Shown: positions 46,890 through 60,199, counted from the first letter of the stretch. The stretch: DNA of 64,000 nt from Erwinia aphidicola (GCF_024169515.1 NZ_JAMKCQ010000001.1:3286001-3350000); one strand, 5' to 3'. Translations and numbers: made by a program. Notes: generated by a model from the letters alone, not told the origin.

Positions 46890-49460
46890 TCAGAACAGCT
46901 TACGCACTTGCAGGCTGATGGTTTGCCCCTCAAAGTGCGGAGCGGCCTGCAGGTCATAGCGCGCTTCCAGGCTCAAGTCATCAGCATGGGCCAGCGTGGC
47001 ACCAATACTGGCTTCGGCACTGTCTTTAGCAGGGCTGGCGCCCGCAGTGGTGAAGCGCGTTTCGCCAATGCTGTCTGCACTGAAGCCGGAGGAGGTTTTC
47101 ATCGGGCTGCGGTCATACTGATGCGTCCACATCAGCTGTACAAACGGCGACAGCGCTCCGGCACCGGTTGACCAGCTGTGCGCCAGCTTGCTGCCGAGGC
47201 TGCTCTCGATCGACTGGCTGTGCGCGCTGTCGACGGATAGTGCACTACCGCCATCGCTGCTCTCCTGGTAGCTGCCCTGATGCAGATAGCTGTAGCTCAT
47301 GCTGGCCAGCGGGGTGAGCACGGTGGCATCGCCCAGCGCCAGCGGATAGCCAAACTCACCTTTCACTGCGGCCTGCTGACCGTGAAAATGGCTACTGGCG
47401 CTGTCGTTAAAGCCGCTAAAGTCAACGGCGCGCTGGCTTTCGTAGGACTGGCGGGTCAGGCTGGTGCTGAGGTTGACAAACCACGGTTCGCCGGTATAGC
47501 TGGCGTAAGCGATACCGCCCCAGGCGTCGACATCGCTGCTGTTGCCCTTCAGGTTATCAGCGCCTTTAACCGAGGTACGGCTGTAGCTCAGCGCCACGCC
47601 CGCGCGCCAGTTGCCGGGCAGCTGGCGGTCAAGACCCAGCACCAGGCCGCCGTAGTGGGCGCGATAGCCGCTGACGTTATCCGTCATGCCCTGGCGAGCA
47701 CTGCCGTAGAACGGTTTGCCCCAGGCCGCCCAGTCGAGGCTGTCATCACCGGTGGCGATACCGCGAGCGCTGCCGCTTTGCGCGGTGCGCAGACCGTCCA
47801 GATGGCTGCCGACCACGCCCAGCGCATCCATGGATGCGGAGGCGGTTGCGGCGGAAGCCATGCTGTTCTGTGCCGGAGCCAGCTGTTCGCCAATACGGTT
47901 AGCCTCAGCCTGCGTGGTAATGGTTTTGGAGGCGTTAAACAGGTCGAGCAGGCCAGCAGAAAAGCCGCTGTAGCTGGAGAGCCCGTTGATCGAGGCAATC
48001 GCATTACCGGTGGTGGGCAGCGGTTTGGCCGCTACCGGAGCGGTTGGCGTGGTCGGCGTCACCGGGATTACCGGAATGACTGGCGTTACCGGAGTGACCG
48101 GGGTGACAGGCTCTGTCGGCGTGGTCGGAGGTGAAACCGGCACCGTTGGCGTGGTCGGGGTGACTGGCGGTGCTGGCGTCACTGGCGTTGGTGGTGTTGG
48201 TGGCGTCACTGGTGGTGTGGGGGCGGGGTCATCGAGATAGAGCGCCAGATCGCTGCTGCTACCGTTATCGACCACTTTCGCCGTGACCACGCCGTTATAG
48301 TTATCCACCACGTAGTGCAGGGCGCTGGCATTGTAGGTCGCGCTGCCTGCGCTGATTGCCAGATAGCGCTGGCCGCTGGCAAAGCCATAGCTGCTGCCGG
48401 TGCTGCTTAAACGGATGGTCGAGCCGGAATCAATCAGCGCGTTGCCGCTGACGGTCAGGCGGCCATAGCCGATATCCAGCGCGCTGCCCTGGCCAAACGT
48501 GGCGTCAGAAACCCCGAGATTAAGGATGGCATCTTGGGTCTGATGGTAGTTGCCGCTAATGGTGAGTGGCTGGGTGACCAGCACATCAGCACTGTTGGTA
48601 AGGGTGTGGCTGCCCCCCAGGTCTACATTATCATTCAGCAGCAGCATTCCCCCGCCAAAGCTGACATCGGCGCCGGTGGCGACAATCTGGCCAGTCGGGT
48701 TACCCATCATCGGACCGATAAAGAAATGGTTTGCGCCGGTCAGCTGCCCCCGGCGGTCACTGCCGCCGTTAATCACCAGTTCATTGCTGGAGGTGTGGAC
48801 AATATTGCCGGCAATGGTGCCGCTGTTATTGATAGTGCCGATGGCACCATTAAGACTGTTAGTGATTGCGTTGTTAGTGAATGCATTCAAACCGGGATTG
48901 AAGGAGCCGATATAACCGTCGTTGTTCAGCGTGGTTATCTGACCCCGGTTGAAAATCGCCGTTTGGCCGCCGGAAATTATTCCGTTTTCAGTGATGTTCA
49001 GCGAACTGATAGTGCCGAAATTGGCGATGCCGATGCCGCTAAATTGTGAGCCTGTAAAGTTGTCACTGTTGATAACACCGTTGTTTATCAGGGTGCCGAT
49101 GCTGCTATCGTTTTCAATCGCAATGCCCGTAGTGGAAGTGATAGAGCCGGAGTTCTTCAATGAAGCGAGAGAGCCGCTGTTGTACAGGGCGATCTGATTC
49201 TGATTATAAATAGTCCCCTGATTCTCGATCAGAGTGGTTATCTGAGCGTTTTGCACAGCGAACTGCTCACTGCCGGTACTCACCACGCCATCGGGCGTGA
49301 TGGTTAACGTATCGGTCGATACCAGATAAGGGGCCGCGAAAGAGGAATCGTTAATCACATCGGTGGGTACAGGCGTTGCATGAGCCAGGGTGACGCACTG
49401 CGCCGCCGCCAGGGCAATCACCAGCGGTTTGAGCGGGAAAGCGTGAAGCGTTGTTTTCAT
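46890..49460 (-). CDS. Type Va autotransporter with Pro/Thr-rich linker
   Basis: 856 residues. Sec signal about 1-28 (TLAHA|TP). The passenger (about 29-410) is a beta-helix-like run of short repeats of the form N-x-G-x-I (for example [27 protein letters not shown]), with no protease or lipase motif. A Pro/Thr/Val linker (411-478) with many PVTP units follows, then an alpha segment and a 12-strand beta-barrel translocator (about 575-856) ending in the outer-membrane signature VRKLF. Likely an adhesin or surface-exposed fibre. Replaces the E. coli serW region between clpA and infA, and shares an apparent operon with the lipoprotein hydrolase. Confidence 0.9.
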   Translation of the reverse strand: MKTTLHAFPLKPLVIALAAAQCVTLAHATPVPTDVINDSSFAAPYLVSTDTLTITPDGVVSTGSEQFAVQNAQITTLIENQGTIYNQNQIALYNSGSLASLKNSGSITSTTGIAIENDSSIGTLINNGVINSDNFTGSQFSGIGIANFGTISSLNITENGIISGGQTAIFNRGQITTLNNDGYIGSFNPGLNAFTNNAITNSLNGAIGTINNSGTIAGNIVHTSSNELVINGGSDRRGQLTGANHFFIGPMMGNPTGQIVATGADVSFGGGMLLLNDNVDLGGSHTLTNSADVLVTQPLTISGNYHQTQDAILNLGVSDATFGQGSALDIGYGRLTVSGNALIDSGSTIRLSSTGSSYGFASGQRYLAISAGSATYNASALHYVVDNYNGVVTAKVVDNGSSSDLALYLDDPAPTPPVTPPTPPTPVTPAPPVTPTTPTVPVSPPTTPTEPVTPVTPVTPVIPVIPVTPTTPTAPVAAKPLPTTGNAIASINGLSSYSGFSAGLLDLFNASKTITTQAEANRIGEQLAPAQNSMASAATASASMDALGVVGSHLDGLRTAQSGSARGIATGDDSLDWAAWGKPFYGSARQGMTDNVSGYRAHYGGLVLGLDRQLPGNWRAGVALSYSRTSVKGADNLKGNSSDVDAWGGIAYASYTGEPWFVNLSTSLTRQSYESQRAVDFSGFNDSASSHFHGQQAAVKGEFGYPLALGDATVLTPLASMSYSYLHQGSYQESSDGGSALSVDSAHSQSIESSLGSKLAHSWSTGAGALSPFVQLMWTHQYDRSPMKTSSGFSADSIGETRFTTAGASPAKDSAEASIGATLAHADDLSLEARYDLQAAPHFEGQTISLQVRKLF

Positions 49461-49577
49461 TATTTTGCCACCATCAGAGTTATCAGGGCTGATTCATTCA
49501 GCTATTTTTAAGAATATTCTGATTTATCGGCACGGCATGAAGGCACTTTAGCGGGGCTGGAAAATATATCTGGCGCA

Positions 49578-49608
49578 TAAAAAAACCGGACTGAGAGCAG
49601 TCCGGTTT
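49578..49608 (-). terminator. Rho-independent terminator of infA
   Basis: Minus-strand stem AAACCGGACTG / CAGTCCGGTTT with a CTCT loop and a run of seven T. The autotransporter gene starts 118 bases further on, so it needs its own promoter. Confidence 0.9.
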
Positions 49609-49660
49609 GGATTATCAGTGCGGCAAGCGTTAACGCGGCAGCACGGCAGAATGGGGCAAA

Positions 49661-50240
<580 letters not shown>

Positions 50241-50933
50241 TTAAAAAAGCCGCTGCGGTTGCCAGCAGTCGGTGATAAGTGGCTGATGTGCCAAGGAATA
50301 GACGTACTGCAGATAGCTGGCGCGCGCGATCTCCTCCGCGCCGAGTGAGGCGGTATGAGGGTTAAGCACCTGACAGTCTATCAGCTTACCGCCCTGGCGA
50401 TGGAACCACTCGCTAAACACCAGCAGCGCCGTTTTGGAGGCATTCTCCCGCCGGCTGAACATCGACTCGCCGCAAAAAATTTGCCCGAGCGCCAGGCCGT
50501 ACATGCCGCCCACCAGTTCGTCGCCGAGCCACACTTCAATCGACTGCGCATGCCCGAGTTCGAACAGCTTGAGCCAGGCGCGCTTCACTTCAAAGGTGAT
50601 CCAGGTACCTTCCTCACGATCGCTGGCGCAGCCTTCGATCACCTGCTGAAAGTCCTGATTGATCGTTACCCGGTAGGGCGACCTGCTGTGAAAGCGCTTC
50701 ATACTGCGGCTGAGGTGAAAGGCTTCGGGTAACAGCACGGCGCGCGGATCGGGTGACCACCACAGGATCGGATCGCCGGGTGAAAACCACGGGAAGATCC
50801 CCTTGTGGTAGGCATTGAGCAGACGAGCCGGGCTCAGGTCGCCGCCCATTGCCAGCAGGCCATTAGGTTCCCGCAGCGCCATTTCTGGCGGCGGGAAGTT
50901 TAACGATTCGCGTGAAAGCTGTATCAGGCGCAT
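50241..50933 (-). CDS. aat: Leucyl/phenylalanyl-tRNA-protein transferase Aat
   Basis: 230 residues (E. coli 234). Adds Leu or Phe from aminoacyl-tRNA to proteins with N-terminal Arg or Lys, making N-degrons for ClpS-ClpAP. Signature blocks: [45 protein letters not shown]-type DELVGGMYG and GESMFSR. The C-terminus diverges and is slightly shorter. Confidence 0.96.
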   Translation of the reverse strand: MRLIQLSRESLNFPPPEMALREPNGLLAMGGDLSPARLLNAYHKGIFPWFSPGDPILWWSPDPRAVLLPEAFHLSRSMKRFHSRSPYRVTINQDFQQVIEGCASDREEGTWITFEVKRAWLKLFELGHAQSIEVWLGDELVGGMYGLALGQIFCGESMFSRRENASKTALLVFSEWFHRQGGKLIDCQVLNPHTASLGAEEIARASYLQYVYSLAHQPLITDCWQPQRLF

Positions 50934-50964
50934 CCGCAGATTCTCAACAGGGCAGAGCTAATGA

Positions 50965-52695
50965 CTATAGCGCAAAGCGCTGCAGAAAAGTCCAGTAGCG
51001 ACCCTGTTTTGCGACTAATTCGGCATGATTACCCTGTTCGATGATTTCGCCGCTGTCCATAACGCAAATCCGGTCAAAATGTGCCAGGCCGCGCAGGCGG
51101 TGGGTGACCATAATAAGCGTTTTGTTTTGCGCCACCTGGCGCAGCAGCGCGAGGATCTGCCGTTCGGTTTCCGCATCCAGCCCTTCGGTCGGCTCATCCA
51201 GCAGCATCAGATCGCCGCCGTGCAGCAGCGCACGCGCCAGCCCCAGGCGGCGCAGTTCACCACCGGACAGCTGGCGGCCGCCTTCACCGAGCCAGGCGTT
51301 CAGACCCTGGCTGTTTTCCAGCAGTTTCTCCAGCCCGACCTGCTGCAGCGCGGCGCTCAGCTGTTCATCGCTTGCGTCGGGCGCGGCCAGCAGCAGGTTA
51401 TCGCGCAGCGTGCTGCTGAACAGATGCACGCGCTGGGTGACGACGCTGGTGCGCGCACGCAGGTCGGCTTCGCTGTACTGGTCAAGCGGCTGGCCGCTGA
51501 GCTGAATCGTCCCGCGTTGAGGATCCCAGGCGCGCGTCAGCAGCTGAAGCAGCGTCGACTTGCCGCATCCGGTGCGCCCCAGCAGCGCAATGTGTTCGCC
51601 TGCTGCGATGTCCAGAGAGAGATCCCTGATCGCCAGCGGCGCATTGTCTGCGTAGCCGAAGCTGATGTTGCTCAGCGTGAGCGCAGCCTGTCCCGAGGCC
51701 TGCGTCGTAGCCTGGCGGAAGGTGACCGCCGGGCGCTGTTCGATTATCTGCGTTACGCGCTGCGCGGAGGCAATCACATGGCCAAGATGCTGAAAAGCGG
51801 TGCCCACCGGACCGAGTGCTTCGAACGCGGAGAGTGCACAGAAGACAAACAGCGCAATATACGCACCCGGATACGGGTCGCCACCAATGCCTGCGGCACT
51901 CAGCCACAGCATCAGCGTGACGGCAATTCCGCCCATCAGCATCACCAGCCCCTGTGACAGCCCTGTCAGGCTGGCCTGGCGATGCTGTGCGCTCAGCCAG
52001 GCCTGTTCCGTGGCATCCATCGCGTCACGAAAGCGCTGTGCCGCACCATACAGGCTCAGCTCTGCCTGGCCCTGGAGCCAGCGCATCAGGCCGCTACGAT
52101 ACTCGCCGCGCAGGCGGGTAAGATCGGCGCCGACGGGCAGCCCGGCACGGTAAAACAGCGGTGGCAGTGCGACCAGCGTCAGCAGCATCAGGCCGCCGAG
52201 CGTCAGGGCCAGATAAGTATCAAGGAAGCTCAGGCCAAAAGTGACCACGACAATCACCACCAGCGCCCCGACCAGCGGTGAAATCACCCGCAGGTAGAGG
52301 TGATCGAGCGTGTCGACATCCGCCACCAGTCGGTTAAGCAGCTCTCCCTGGCGGAAGCGGGCAATGCCGGCAGGGGAGAGCGGCAACAGCTTACTGAAGG
52401 TAAACACCCGCAGATGCTGCAGCACGCGGAAGGTGCCGTCATGGCTCACCAGGCGCTCAAGATAACGTGCGACGGTGCGGCTGATGGCGGCACCGCGTAC
52501 TCCGGCGGCGGGCAGCATATAGTTAAAGCTGTAAATCCCTGCGACACCGGCCAGCGAGGTGGCGGCGAGGAACCAGCCGGAAAGCGTAATCAGGCCGATG
52601 CTGGCCAGCAGCGTCACCACCGCCAGCAGCATGCCGAACAGCAGGCGCAGAATATGGCGACGATACAGTTTTAAGAACGGCAGCAGGGTTTTCAT
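50965..52695 (-). CDS. cydC: Cysteine/glutathione exporter subunit CydC
   Basis: 576 residues (E. coli 573). Half of a heterodimeric ABC exporter that sends cysteine and glutathione to the periplasm and is needed for cytochrome bd assembly. Six-helix membrane domain (about 1-310), then ATPase with Walker A GRTGCGKS, signature LSGGE and Walker B LMLLDEPTEGLD. Overlaps the cydD stop by four bases (ATGA). Confidence 0.96.
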   Translation of the reverse strand: MKTLLPFLKLYRRHILRLLFGMLLAVVTLLASIGLITLSGWFLAATSLAGVAGIYSFNYMLPAAGVRGAAISRTVARYLERLVSHDGTFRVLQHLRVFTFSKLLPLSPAGIARFRQGELLNRLVADVDTLDHLYLRVISPLVGALVVIVVVTFGLSFLDTYLALTLGGLMLLTLVALPPLFYRAGLPVGADLTRLRGEYRSGLMRWLQGQAELSLYGAAQRFRDAMDATEQAWLSAQHRQASLTGLSQGLVMLMGGIAVTLMLWLSAAGIGGDPYPGAYIALFVFCALSAFEALGPVGTAFQHLGHVIASAQRVTQIIEQRPAVTFRQATTQASGQAALTLSNISFGYADNAPLAIRDLSLDIAAGEHIALLGRTGCGKSTLLQLLTRAWDPQRGTIQLSGQPLDQYSEADLRARTSVVTQRVHLFSSTLRDNLLLAAPDASDEQLSAALQQVGLEKLLENSQGLNAWLGEGGRQLSGGELRRLGLARALLHGGDLMLLDEPTEGLDAETERQILALLRQVAQNKTLIMVTHRLRGLAHFDRICVMDSGEIIEQGNHAELVAKQGRYWTFLQRFAL

Positions 52696-54461
52696 TCAAG
52701 CGATCCTCCGCGCTGAGCCAGCAGGTCAGCAAACGCGCCGGGCTGATTAGCCAGGGTCTGCCAGCGACCCTGCTGGACAATTTTACCGTCGCGCATCAGC
52801 CAGATTTCATCCCACTGTGACAGGCGATCGAGCTGATGGGTGATTAACAGCGTGCTTTGCGCATGCGAAGCCGCCAGCAGCGCGTGATTGACGTGCTGCT
52901 CGCTGTGCGCATCAAGGCTGGCATCTGGTTCATCCAGCAGCAGCAGCTGGCAGGGCTTCATCAACGCGCGGGCAACGGCAACGCGCTGCGCCTGGCCAAC
53001 CGACAGGCTGGCAGCCTGGTCGCCGATTTCACTCTCCAGCCCGGCAGGCAGGCGCGGCAGAAACTCGTTGACCCCGGCAAGTTCCAGCACCTGCTGCAGG
53101 CGGGCTTCATCGTGGTTGCCGCTCAGCAGAATATTCTGCCGCAGCGTGCTGGCGGGCAGTTGCGGGTTTTGCCCTACCCACGCCAGCTGCAGCTGCCAGT
53201 GGGGCAGGGCAATATCGCGCAGCTCAACGCCGTTAACCTGTAACGACCCCTGATAGGGCAGATAGCCGAGCAGCACGTTCATCAGCGAGGTTTTCCCCGC
53301 GCCGCTTTGCCCGACCAGCGCCACGCGCTGCCCTGGCTGCAGGGTGAAGCTAAGTGGCCCGGCGAGCTGAATGCCGTCAGCGGTGACGATCGTCAGATCG
53401 CTGGCGACCAGGCTGAAGCCAGTGTGTAATTCAGGCGTGAGCTCACCGCGCTGAAGCGCTGCGCCCTCACTCTCTTCAATAAAGGTTTGCAGTGCGTCGG
53501 CGGCACCCACTGCCTGCGCCTTGGCATGATAGAACGCCCCGAGATCGCGCAGCGGCTGGTAGAACTCAGGCGCCAGGATTAGCACCAGGAAACCGGCAAA
53601 CATCGTCACTGCGCCGCTGTAGTGGCCGAAGTCGAACACGCCAAGATAGGAGAAACCGAAATAGACAGCGATCAGGGCAATCGAGATAGAGGCAAAGAAC
53701 TCCAGCACCGCCGAGGAGAGGAAGGCCATGCGCAGCACTTCCATGGTGCGCTGGCGGAATTGCTCGGAAGCCTCGGCAATATTGGCCGTTTCGGCCTCGG
53801 CACGGTGGAACAGGCGCAGCGTTTCCAGCCCGCGCAGGCGGTCAAGAAACTGCCCGCTCAGGCGCGCCAGTGCCTGGAAATTGCGGCGGTTGGCATCTGC
53901 GGCGCCCATACCGACCATCGCCATAAACAGCGGGATCAGCGGCGCGGTGGCGAGCAGGATCAGCGAGGCCGCCCAGTTCACCGGGAATAGCAGGATCAGC
54001 ACCAGCAGCGGAATGATCCCCGCCAGCATCATCTGCGGCAGATAGCGCGCGTAGTAATCCTGCATCTCTTCGATCTGCTCCAGCAGCAGGGTAGCCCAGC
54101 TGCCGGCAGGTTTGCCCTGAACCCAGGCGGGGCCGAGATCGGAGAGGCGGTTAAGCACCTGCTGGCGCAGCACCTGGCGGATCGCCTGACCGGTTTTAAA
54201 ACCGACCTTTTCCCGCAGCCAAGCCAGCCCGGCGCGTGCCGCAAAGCAGGCCAGCAGCAGAATAAAGTGCAGCAGTTGCGTATCGCGCGGTTGATGATCA
54301 ACCAGCAGCGCCTGCAGCAGCGAGGCGAGGAACCAGGCCTGTGCGAGGATCAGGAGCGCACTTAACGTGCCCAGCATGTAGGAGAGACGCAGCCAGCGAT
54401 GGCCGTGGACACTCTGACTTTTCAACCAGCGGGTGAGTTGTTGTTGCCGTGTTTTATTCAT
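52692..54461 (-). CDS. cydD: Cysteine/glutathione exporter subunit CydD
   Basis: 589 residues (E. coli 588). Partner of CydC with the same layout: membrane domain first, then ATPase with Walker A GQSGAGKT, signature LSVGQAQR and Walker B LLLDEPDASLD. The LSVGQ signature differs from the usual LSGGQ and is typical of CydD. Sits downstream of trxB behind a terminator. Confidence 0.96.
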   Translation of the reverse strand: MNKTRQQQLTRWLKSQSVHGHRWLRLSYMLGTLSALLILAQAWFLASLLQALLVDHQPRDTQLLHFILLLACFAARAGLAWLREKVGFKTGQAIRQVLRQQVLNRLSDLGPAWVQGKPAGSWATLLLEQIEEMQDYYARYLPQMMLAGIIPLLVLILLFPVNWAASLILLATAPLIPLFMAMVGMGAADANRRNFQALARLSGQFLDRLRGLETLRLFHRAEAETANIAEASEQFRQRTMEVLRMAFLSSAVLEFFASISIALIAVYFGFSYLGVFDFGHYSGAVTMFAGFLVLILAPEFYQPLRDLGAFYHAKAQAVGAADALQTFIEESEGAALQRGELTPELHTGFSLVASDLTIVTADGIQLAGPLSFTLQPGQRVALVGQSGAGKTSLMNVLLGYLPYQGSLQVNGVELRDIALPHWQLQLAWVGQNPQLPASTLRQNILLSGNHDEARLQQVLELAGVNEFLPRLPAGLESEIGDQAASLSVGQAQRVAVARALMKPCQLLLLDEPDASLDAHSEQHVNHALLAASHAQSTLLITHQLDRLSQWDEIWLMRDGKIVQQGRWQTLANQPGAFADLLAQRGGSLE

Positions 54462-54553
54462 CTGTTGCCGTGTTGCCCTGACGTAAACAGTAGTGAGGCA
54501 GAGGCCCCAGGAAGATCGGTGTCAAGCGCGGCAATGTTACAATGCGGAGGGTG

Positions 54554-54579
54554 AAAAGGCGACAATTGCTCGTCGCCTT
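54554..54579 (-). terminator. Probable terminator between trxB and cydD
   Basis: Minus-strand stem AAGGCGAC / GTCGCCTT with an 8-base loop and TTTT tail, about 30 bases after the trxB stop. Confidence 0.65.
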
Positions 54580-54608
54580 GGGCAAGATTAGCTCAGAGTT
54601 TTAACAAC

Positions 54609-56100
<1,492 letters not shown>

Positions 56101-56595
56101 ATGGTAGACAATAAAAAACGACCTGGTAAAGACCTCGACAGAATCGACCGCAATATCCTGAATGAGCTGCAGAAGGACGGTCGTATTTCTAACGTCGAGC
56201 TTTCCAAACGCGTAGGGTTATCCCCAACGCCATGTCTGGAGCGCGTGCGCCGCCTGGAGCGTCAGGGCTTCATTCTCGGTTATACCGCACAGTTAAACCC
56301 GCACTACCTGGATGCTTCTCTGCTGGTATTCGTTGAGATTACTCTGAATCGTGGTGCGCCGGATGTGTTTGAGCAATTTAACGCCGCCGTGCAAAAACTT
56401 GAGGAAACTCAAGAGTGTCACCTGGTTTCCGGTGATTTCGACTACCTGTTGAAAACCCGCGTGCCAGACATGTCTGCATATCGTAAACTGCTCGGCGAAA
56501 CCTTGCTGCGTCTGCCGGGCGTGAACGATACCCGTACCTATGTGGTCATGGAAGAAGTGAAACAAAGTAACCGGTTAGTGATTAAAACGCGGTAA
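56101..56595 (+). CDS. lrp: Leucine-responsive regulatory protein Lrp
   Basis: 164 residues, as in E. coli. Global regulator of amino-acid metabolism and pili. N-terminal winged HTH (NILNELQKDGRISNVELSKRVGLSPTPCLERVRRL) and C-terminal RAM effector domain. Nearly invariant in enterobacteria. Confidence 0.98.
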   Translation: MVDNKKRPGKDLDRIDRNILNELQKDGRISNVELSKRVGLSPTPCLERVRRLERQGFILGYTAQLNPHYLDASLLVFVEITLNRGAPDVFEQFNAAVQKLEETQECHLVSGDFDYLLKTRVPDMSAYRKLLGETLLRLPGVNDTRTYVVMEEVKQSNRLVIKTR

Positions 56596-56635
56596 CACAG
56601 GGCAGGTGCAAAACCTGGTAGTTTTCGGTACACTC

Positions 56636-56651
56636 CTGTGAATTCATACAG
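56636..56651 (+). promoter_or_regulatory. LexA (SOS) box upstream of ftsK
   Basis: CTGT-GAATTCAT-ACAG matches the CTGT-N8-ACAG core of LexA operators. It lies 64 bases before the ftsK start and just after a possible promoter (-35 GTGCAA, 17 bases, -10 TACACT at 56628-56633). E. coli ftsK (dinH) has an SOS-regulated promoter in this place. A GC-rich hairpin (about 56654-56678) sits between the box and the gene. Confidence 0.75.
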
Positions 56652-56714
56652 GTTCAGCGTCGGGCATGCCCGGCGCTGTTGCCTTCATAGTTTACAGGCA
56701 CCTGGAGAGTACTC

Positions 56715-59700
56715 TTGAGCCAGGAATACACAGAAGATAAAGAAGTTTCGTTACAACCGCTGAGCAGTGGGCGTCGCCTGCTGGAAGCGTTACTGATTAT
56801 TGTTGCTCTTTTCGCCGTTTATCTGATGGTGGCGTTGATGAGCTTCAACCCTTCCGATCCCAGCTGGTCGCAAACCGCCTGGCATGAACCCATCCACAAT
56901 TTAGGTGGGGGGGTAGGGGCCTGGCTTGCTGACACGCTGTTCTTTATTTTCGGCGTGATGGCGTACGCCCTTCCTCCGGTGATTTTAGGCCTGTGCTGGA
57001 TCACCTTCCGTCAGCGTCATTCTCAGGATTACATCGACTACTTCGCGGTAGCACTACGTCTGATCGGCGTGCTGGCGCTGGTAGTGACCTCCTGTGGCCT
57101 GGCCGCGCTGAATGCCGATGATATTTGGTACTTTGCCTCTGGCGGCGTGATCGGCAGCCTGCTGAGTAACGCGATGGCCGCCTGGTTCAGCGGTCCCGGC
57201 GGCACGTTGACGCTGCTGTGCATCTGGGCGGCGGGCCTGACGCTCTACACGGGCTGGTCCTGGCTGACGATTGCCGAGAAAATTGGCGGGGTAGTGATGG
57301 GTGTCTTAACCTTCGCCAGCAACCGCTCGCGCGCCGATGAAAAATGGCATGAAGAGGATGACGAAGCCTATCAGGAAGACGATCGTCCTGCGCGAGAGTC
57401 CACCGCGCCAATAATGAAACGCAGCGCGCAGGCGGACGATGCAGACGATGTGCTGCTGGCAAAACCGCAGCCAATTTATGCTGATGTTGAGGATGACGAG
57501 CAGCACGATCCGCTGTTGGCGAAACCCGCTGCTGCTGCTGCCGGTGCTGCGGCGGCCAGCGAAGTGGCTGCGGCGCAGCCTGCCGCTCCACAAATCTCCG
57601 CGGCGCAGGTTGAAGCTCCTGCCGCAGCGCCAGCGGCACCCGTTCAGGTTTCAACTTCGGTTGAACCCGCTCAGCCGCCGTTATATCGCTTTGAAGTGCC
57701 TGCCGCAGCTGAGACCCCGGCACCTTCTGTTCCGGTTCAGCCGATGGAAGATGACGACGGTCCGCAGATGGGCAACTGGCGCGATACGCCAACCTCCTCG
57801 CCGTTTGATTTCTCGACGCAGCATGCCTCTCACCCCGCTTCCGTCGCTGCGGCGGCAACCGGTGTGGCCATTGGCGCCGTGGCGCAGTCTGCCACCTCCA
57901 ATACGCCGTTTATGCCGGGCTTCACCGCCACCAGCGGTGATGAACTTAATCCGCAGGTGAAGCAGGGCATTGGTCCTGAACTGCCGCGCCCGAACCCGGT
58001 GAAACTGCCAACCCGTCGCGAGCTGGCTTCCTACGGCATTAAGCTGCCTTCGCAGCGCATGGCGGAAGAGAAAGCTAAACAGCAGGAGCAGAGTCAGGCT
58101 CAGCCTCAGGCCTCTTATCACGCTGAAGTCGACGACGAGCAGGATGCAGCGGAACAGGCACAGCTGCGCGAAGCGTTCTTCGCTCAGCAGCAGCAGCGCT
58201 ACGGCGAAGAGTTTGCCGCTGAAGATGAGGAAGCTCTGGAGCAGGCTGCACTGGCTCGCCAGTTTGCCGACCAGCAACAGCAGCGTTATGCCGCCGAGCC
58301 GCAGAACAGCGCGCCAACCTTTAACCTTAATACTGCCGGTGCGTTTGATTTCTCACCAATGGACGATCTGGTTGATGACGGCCCAGCTGAGCCGCTGTTC
58401 ACGATCGCTGCCGCGCCGGAAGTGGAGCCTGTAGCCCCGCAGCCAGCACAATGGCAGCAGCCGGAAAGCGCGCCGCAGCAACCTGCCGCCTGGCAGCAGC
58501 CTGCTCAGGCCCCGGCCGCTCAACAGCCGGTTGCCCCTTCATGGAAGGCCAGTGCGCCTGCAGCGCCGCAGCCGGTTGCCGCTGAAGCACCTAAGCCGCA
58601 GGAGCCGGATATGGACAGCCTGATCCACCCGTTCCTGATGCGCCATGAACAGCCGACGTATAAACCGACGACGCCACTGCCTACGCTCGATCTGCTCTCG
58701 TCGCCTCCGGCGGAAACCGAGCCGGTCGATCAGTTTGCCCTGGAACAGACCTCGCGCCTGATTGAGGCACGTCTGGCTGACTACCGCGTTAAAGCGGAAG
58801 TCGTGGGTTCTTCACCTGGCCCGGTGATCACCCGTTTCGAGCTGGATCTGGCACCGGGTGTCAAAGCGGCGCGTATTTCCAACCTGTCGCGCGACCTGGC
58901 CCGTTCCCTCTCAGCCGTTGCGGTGCGTGTGGTGGAAGTGATCCCTGGCCGCCCTTACGTTGGCCTTGAGTTGCCAAACCTGCATCGTCAGACGGTTTAC
59001 CTGCGTGAAGTGCTGGACTGCCCGGCGTTCCGTGATAATCCGTCGCCGCTATCTATCGTACTGGGTAAAGATATTTCCGGCGATCCGGTGGTGGCCGATC
59101 TTGGCAAAATGCCGCACCTGCTGGTTGCCGGTACGACCGGTTCCGGTAAGTCGGTCGGCGTGAACGCCATGATCCTCAGCATCCTGTATAAAGCCACGCC
59201 GAAAGAGGTGCGCTTTATCATGATCGACCCGAAAATGCTTGAGCTGTCGGTTTATGAAGGTATTCCGCATCTGTTAACTGACGTCGTTACGGACATGAAG
59301 GATGCAGCCAATGCACTGCGCTGGTGTGTGGTGGAGATGGAGCGCCGCTACAAGCTGATGTCGGCACTTGGCGTGCGTAATATTGCGGGCTACAACGAAA
59401 AAGTGGATATGGCTGATGCCATGGGCCGCCCAATTCCCGACCCGTTCTGGAAACCGACCGACAGCATGGATATGACGCCGCCAGTGCTGGAGAAAGAGCC
59501 GTACATCGTGGTGATGGTCGACGAATTTGCCGACCTGATCATGACCGTCGGGAAAAAGGTGGAAGAGCTGATCGCTCGCCTGGCGCAGAAAGCGCGTGCA
59601 GCGGGTATTCACCTGGTGCTGGCAACGCAGCGTCCGTCAGTCGATGTCATTACCGGCCTGATTAAAGCTAACATCCCGACGCGTATCGCCTTTACCGTCT

Positions 59701-60155
59701 CCAGCAAAATTGACTCACGTACCATCCTCGATCAGGGCGGTGCCGAATCTCTGCTGGGAATGGGTGACATGCTTTATCTGGCGCCAAACTCATCGATTCC
59801 GGTGCGTGTTCACGGCGCGTTTGTGCGCGACCAGGAAGTCCACGCCGTAGTGGCTGACTGGAAGGCGCGCGAACGTCCTCAGTATAAAGAGGGCATTCTC
59901 AGCGGTGGTGAGGATAGCGAGGCCGGCGGCGGCGGTATCGACGGTGATGAAGAGCTGGACCAGCTGTTTGACCAGGCGGTGCAGTTCGTCGTTGATAAGC
60001 GTCGCGCGTCGATCTCCGGCGTCCAGCGTCAGTTCCGCATCGGCTACAACCGTGCGGCGCGCATTATCGAACAGATGGAAGCGCAGGGAATTGTCTCCTC
60101 TCCGGGCCATAATGGTAACCGCGAGGTGCTGGCACCACCGCCGCACGAAATGTAA
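56715..60155 (+). CDS. ftsK: DNA translocase FtsK
   Basis: 1146 residues (E. coli 1329). Septal DNA pump that moves sister chromosomes and activates XerCD at dif. Four membrane helices in the first ~200 residues, a Pro/Gln/Ala-rich linker (about 210-640) shorter than in E. coli, then the RecA-like motor with Walker A GTTGSGKS (about 808-815) and Walker [11 protein letters not shown] (about 930-938), and a KOPS-reading winged-helix gamma domain (about 1090-1130). The start is TTG, as in E. coli. Confidence 0.96.
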   Translation: MSQEYTEDKEVSLQPLSSGRRLLEALLIIVALFAVYLMVALMSFNPSDPSWSQTAWHEPIHNLGGGVGAWLADTLFFIFGVMAYALPPVILGLCWITFRQRHSQDYIDYFAVALRLIGVLALVVTSCGLAALNADDIWYFASGGVIGSLLSNAMAAWFSGPGGTLTLLCIWAAGLTLYTGWSWLTIAEKIGGVVMGVLTFASNRSRADEKWHEEDDEAYQEDDRPARESTAPIMKRSAQADDADDVLLAKPQPIYADVEDDEQHDPLLAKPAAAAAGAAAASEVAAAQPAAPQISAAQVEAPAAAPAAPVQVSTSVEPAQPPLYRFEVPAAAETPAPSVPVQPMEDDDGPQMGNWRDTPTSSPFDFSTQHASHPASVAAAATGVAIGAVAQSATSNTPFMPGFTATSGDELNPQVKQGIGPELPRPNPVKLPTRRELASYGIKLPSQRMAEEKAKQQEQSQAQPQASYHAEVDDEQDAAEQAQLREAFFAQQQQRYGEEFAAEDEEALEQAALARQFADQQQQRYAAEPQNSAPTFNLNTAGAFDFSPMDDLVDDGPAEPLFTIAAAPEVEPVAPQPAQWQQPESAPQQPAAWQQPAQAPAAQQPVAPSWKASAPAAPQPVAAEAPKPQEPDMDSLIHPFLMRHEQPTYKPTTPLPTLDLLSSPPAETEPVDQFALEQTSRLIEARLADYRVKAEVVGSSPGPVITRFELDLAPGVKAARISNLSRDLARSLSAVAVRVVEVIPGRPYVGLELPNLHRQTVYLREVLDCPAFRDNPSPLSIVLGKDISGDPVVADLGKMPHLLVAGTTGSGKSVGVNAMILSILYKATPKEVRFIMIDPKMLELSVYEGIPHLLTDVVTDMKDAANALRWCVVEMERRYKLMSALGVRNIAGYNEKVDMADAMGRPIPDPFWKPTDSMDMTPPVLEKEPYIVVMVDEFADLIMTVGKKVEELIARLAQKARAAGIHLVLATQRPSVDVITGLIKANIPTRIAFTVSSKIDSRTILDQGGAESLLGMGDMLYLAPNSSIPVRVHGAFVRDQEVHAVVADWKARERPQYKEGILSGGEDSEAGGGGIDGDEELDQLFDQAVQFVVDKRRASISGVQRQFRIGYNRAARIIEQMEAQGIVSSPGHNGNREVLAPPPHEM

Positions 60156-60165
60156 CAATCACTCC

Positions 60166-60199
60166 GGGCCGGCCACGTTGGCTGGCCCGTTGATTTTTT
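60166..60199 (+). terminator. Terminator of ftsK
   Basis: GGGCCGGCCA / TGGCTGGCCC stem (one G-T) with a 3-base loop, then GTTGATTTTTT. lolA starts 140 bases later. Confidence 0.75.

Noticed and set aside
47986..48240. Collagen-like protein rich in GVTG on the plus strand
   Set aside because: It is the antisense of the Pro/Thr linker of the autotransporter; no start context.
46883..49660. Serine tRNA (serW) expected between clpA and infA
   Set aside because: Looked for the TTCGAATCC arm and acceptor pairing on both strands and found none.
50241..50275. Terminator overlapping the aat stop
   Set aside because: The T-run is there, but the stem before it is only three base pairs.
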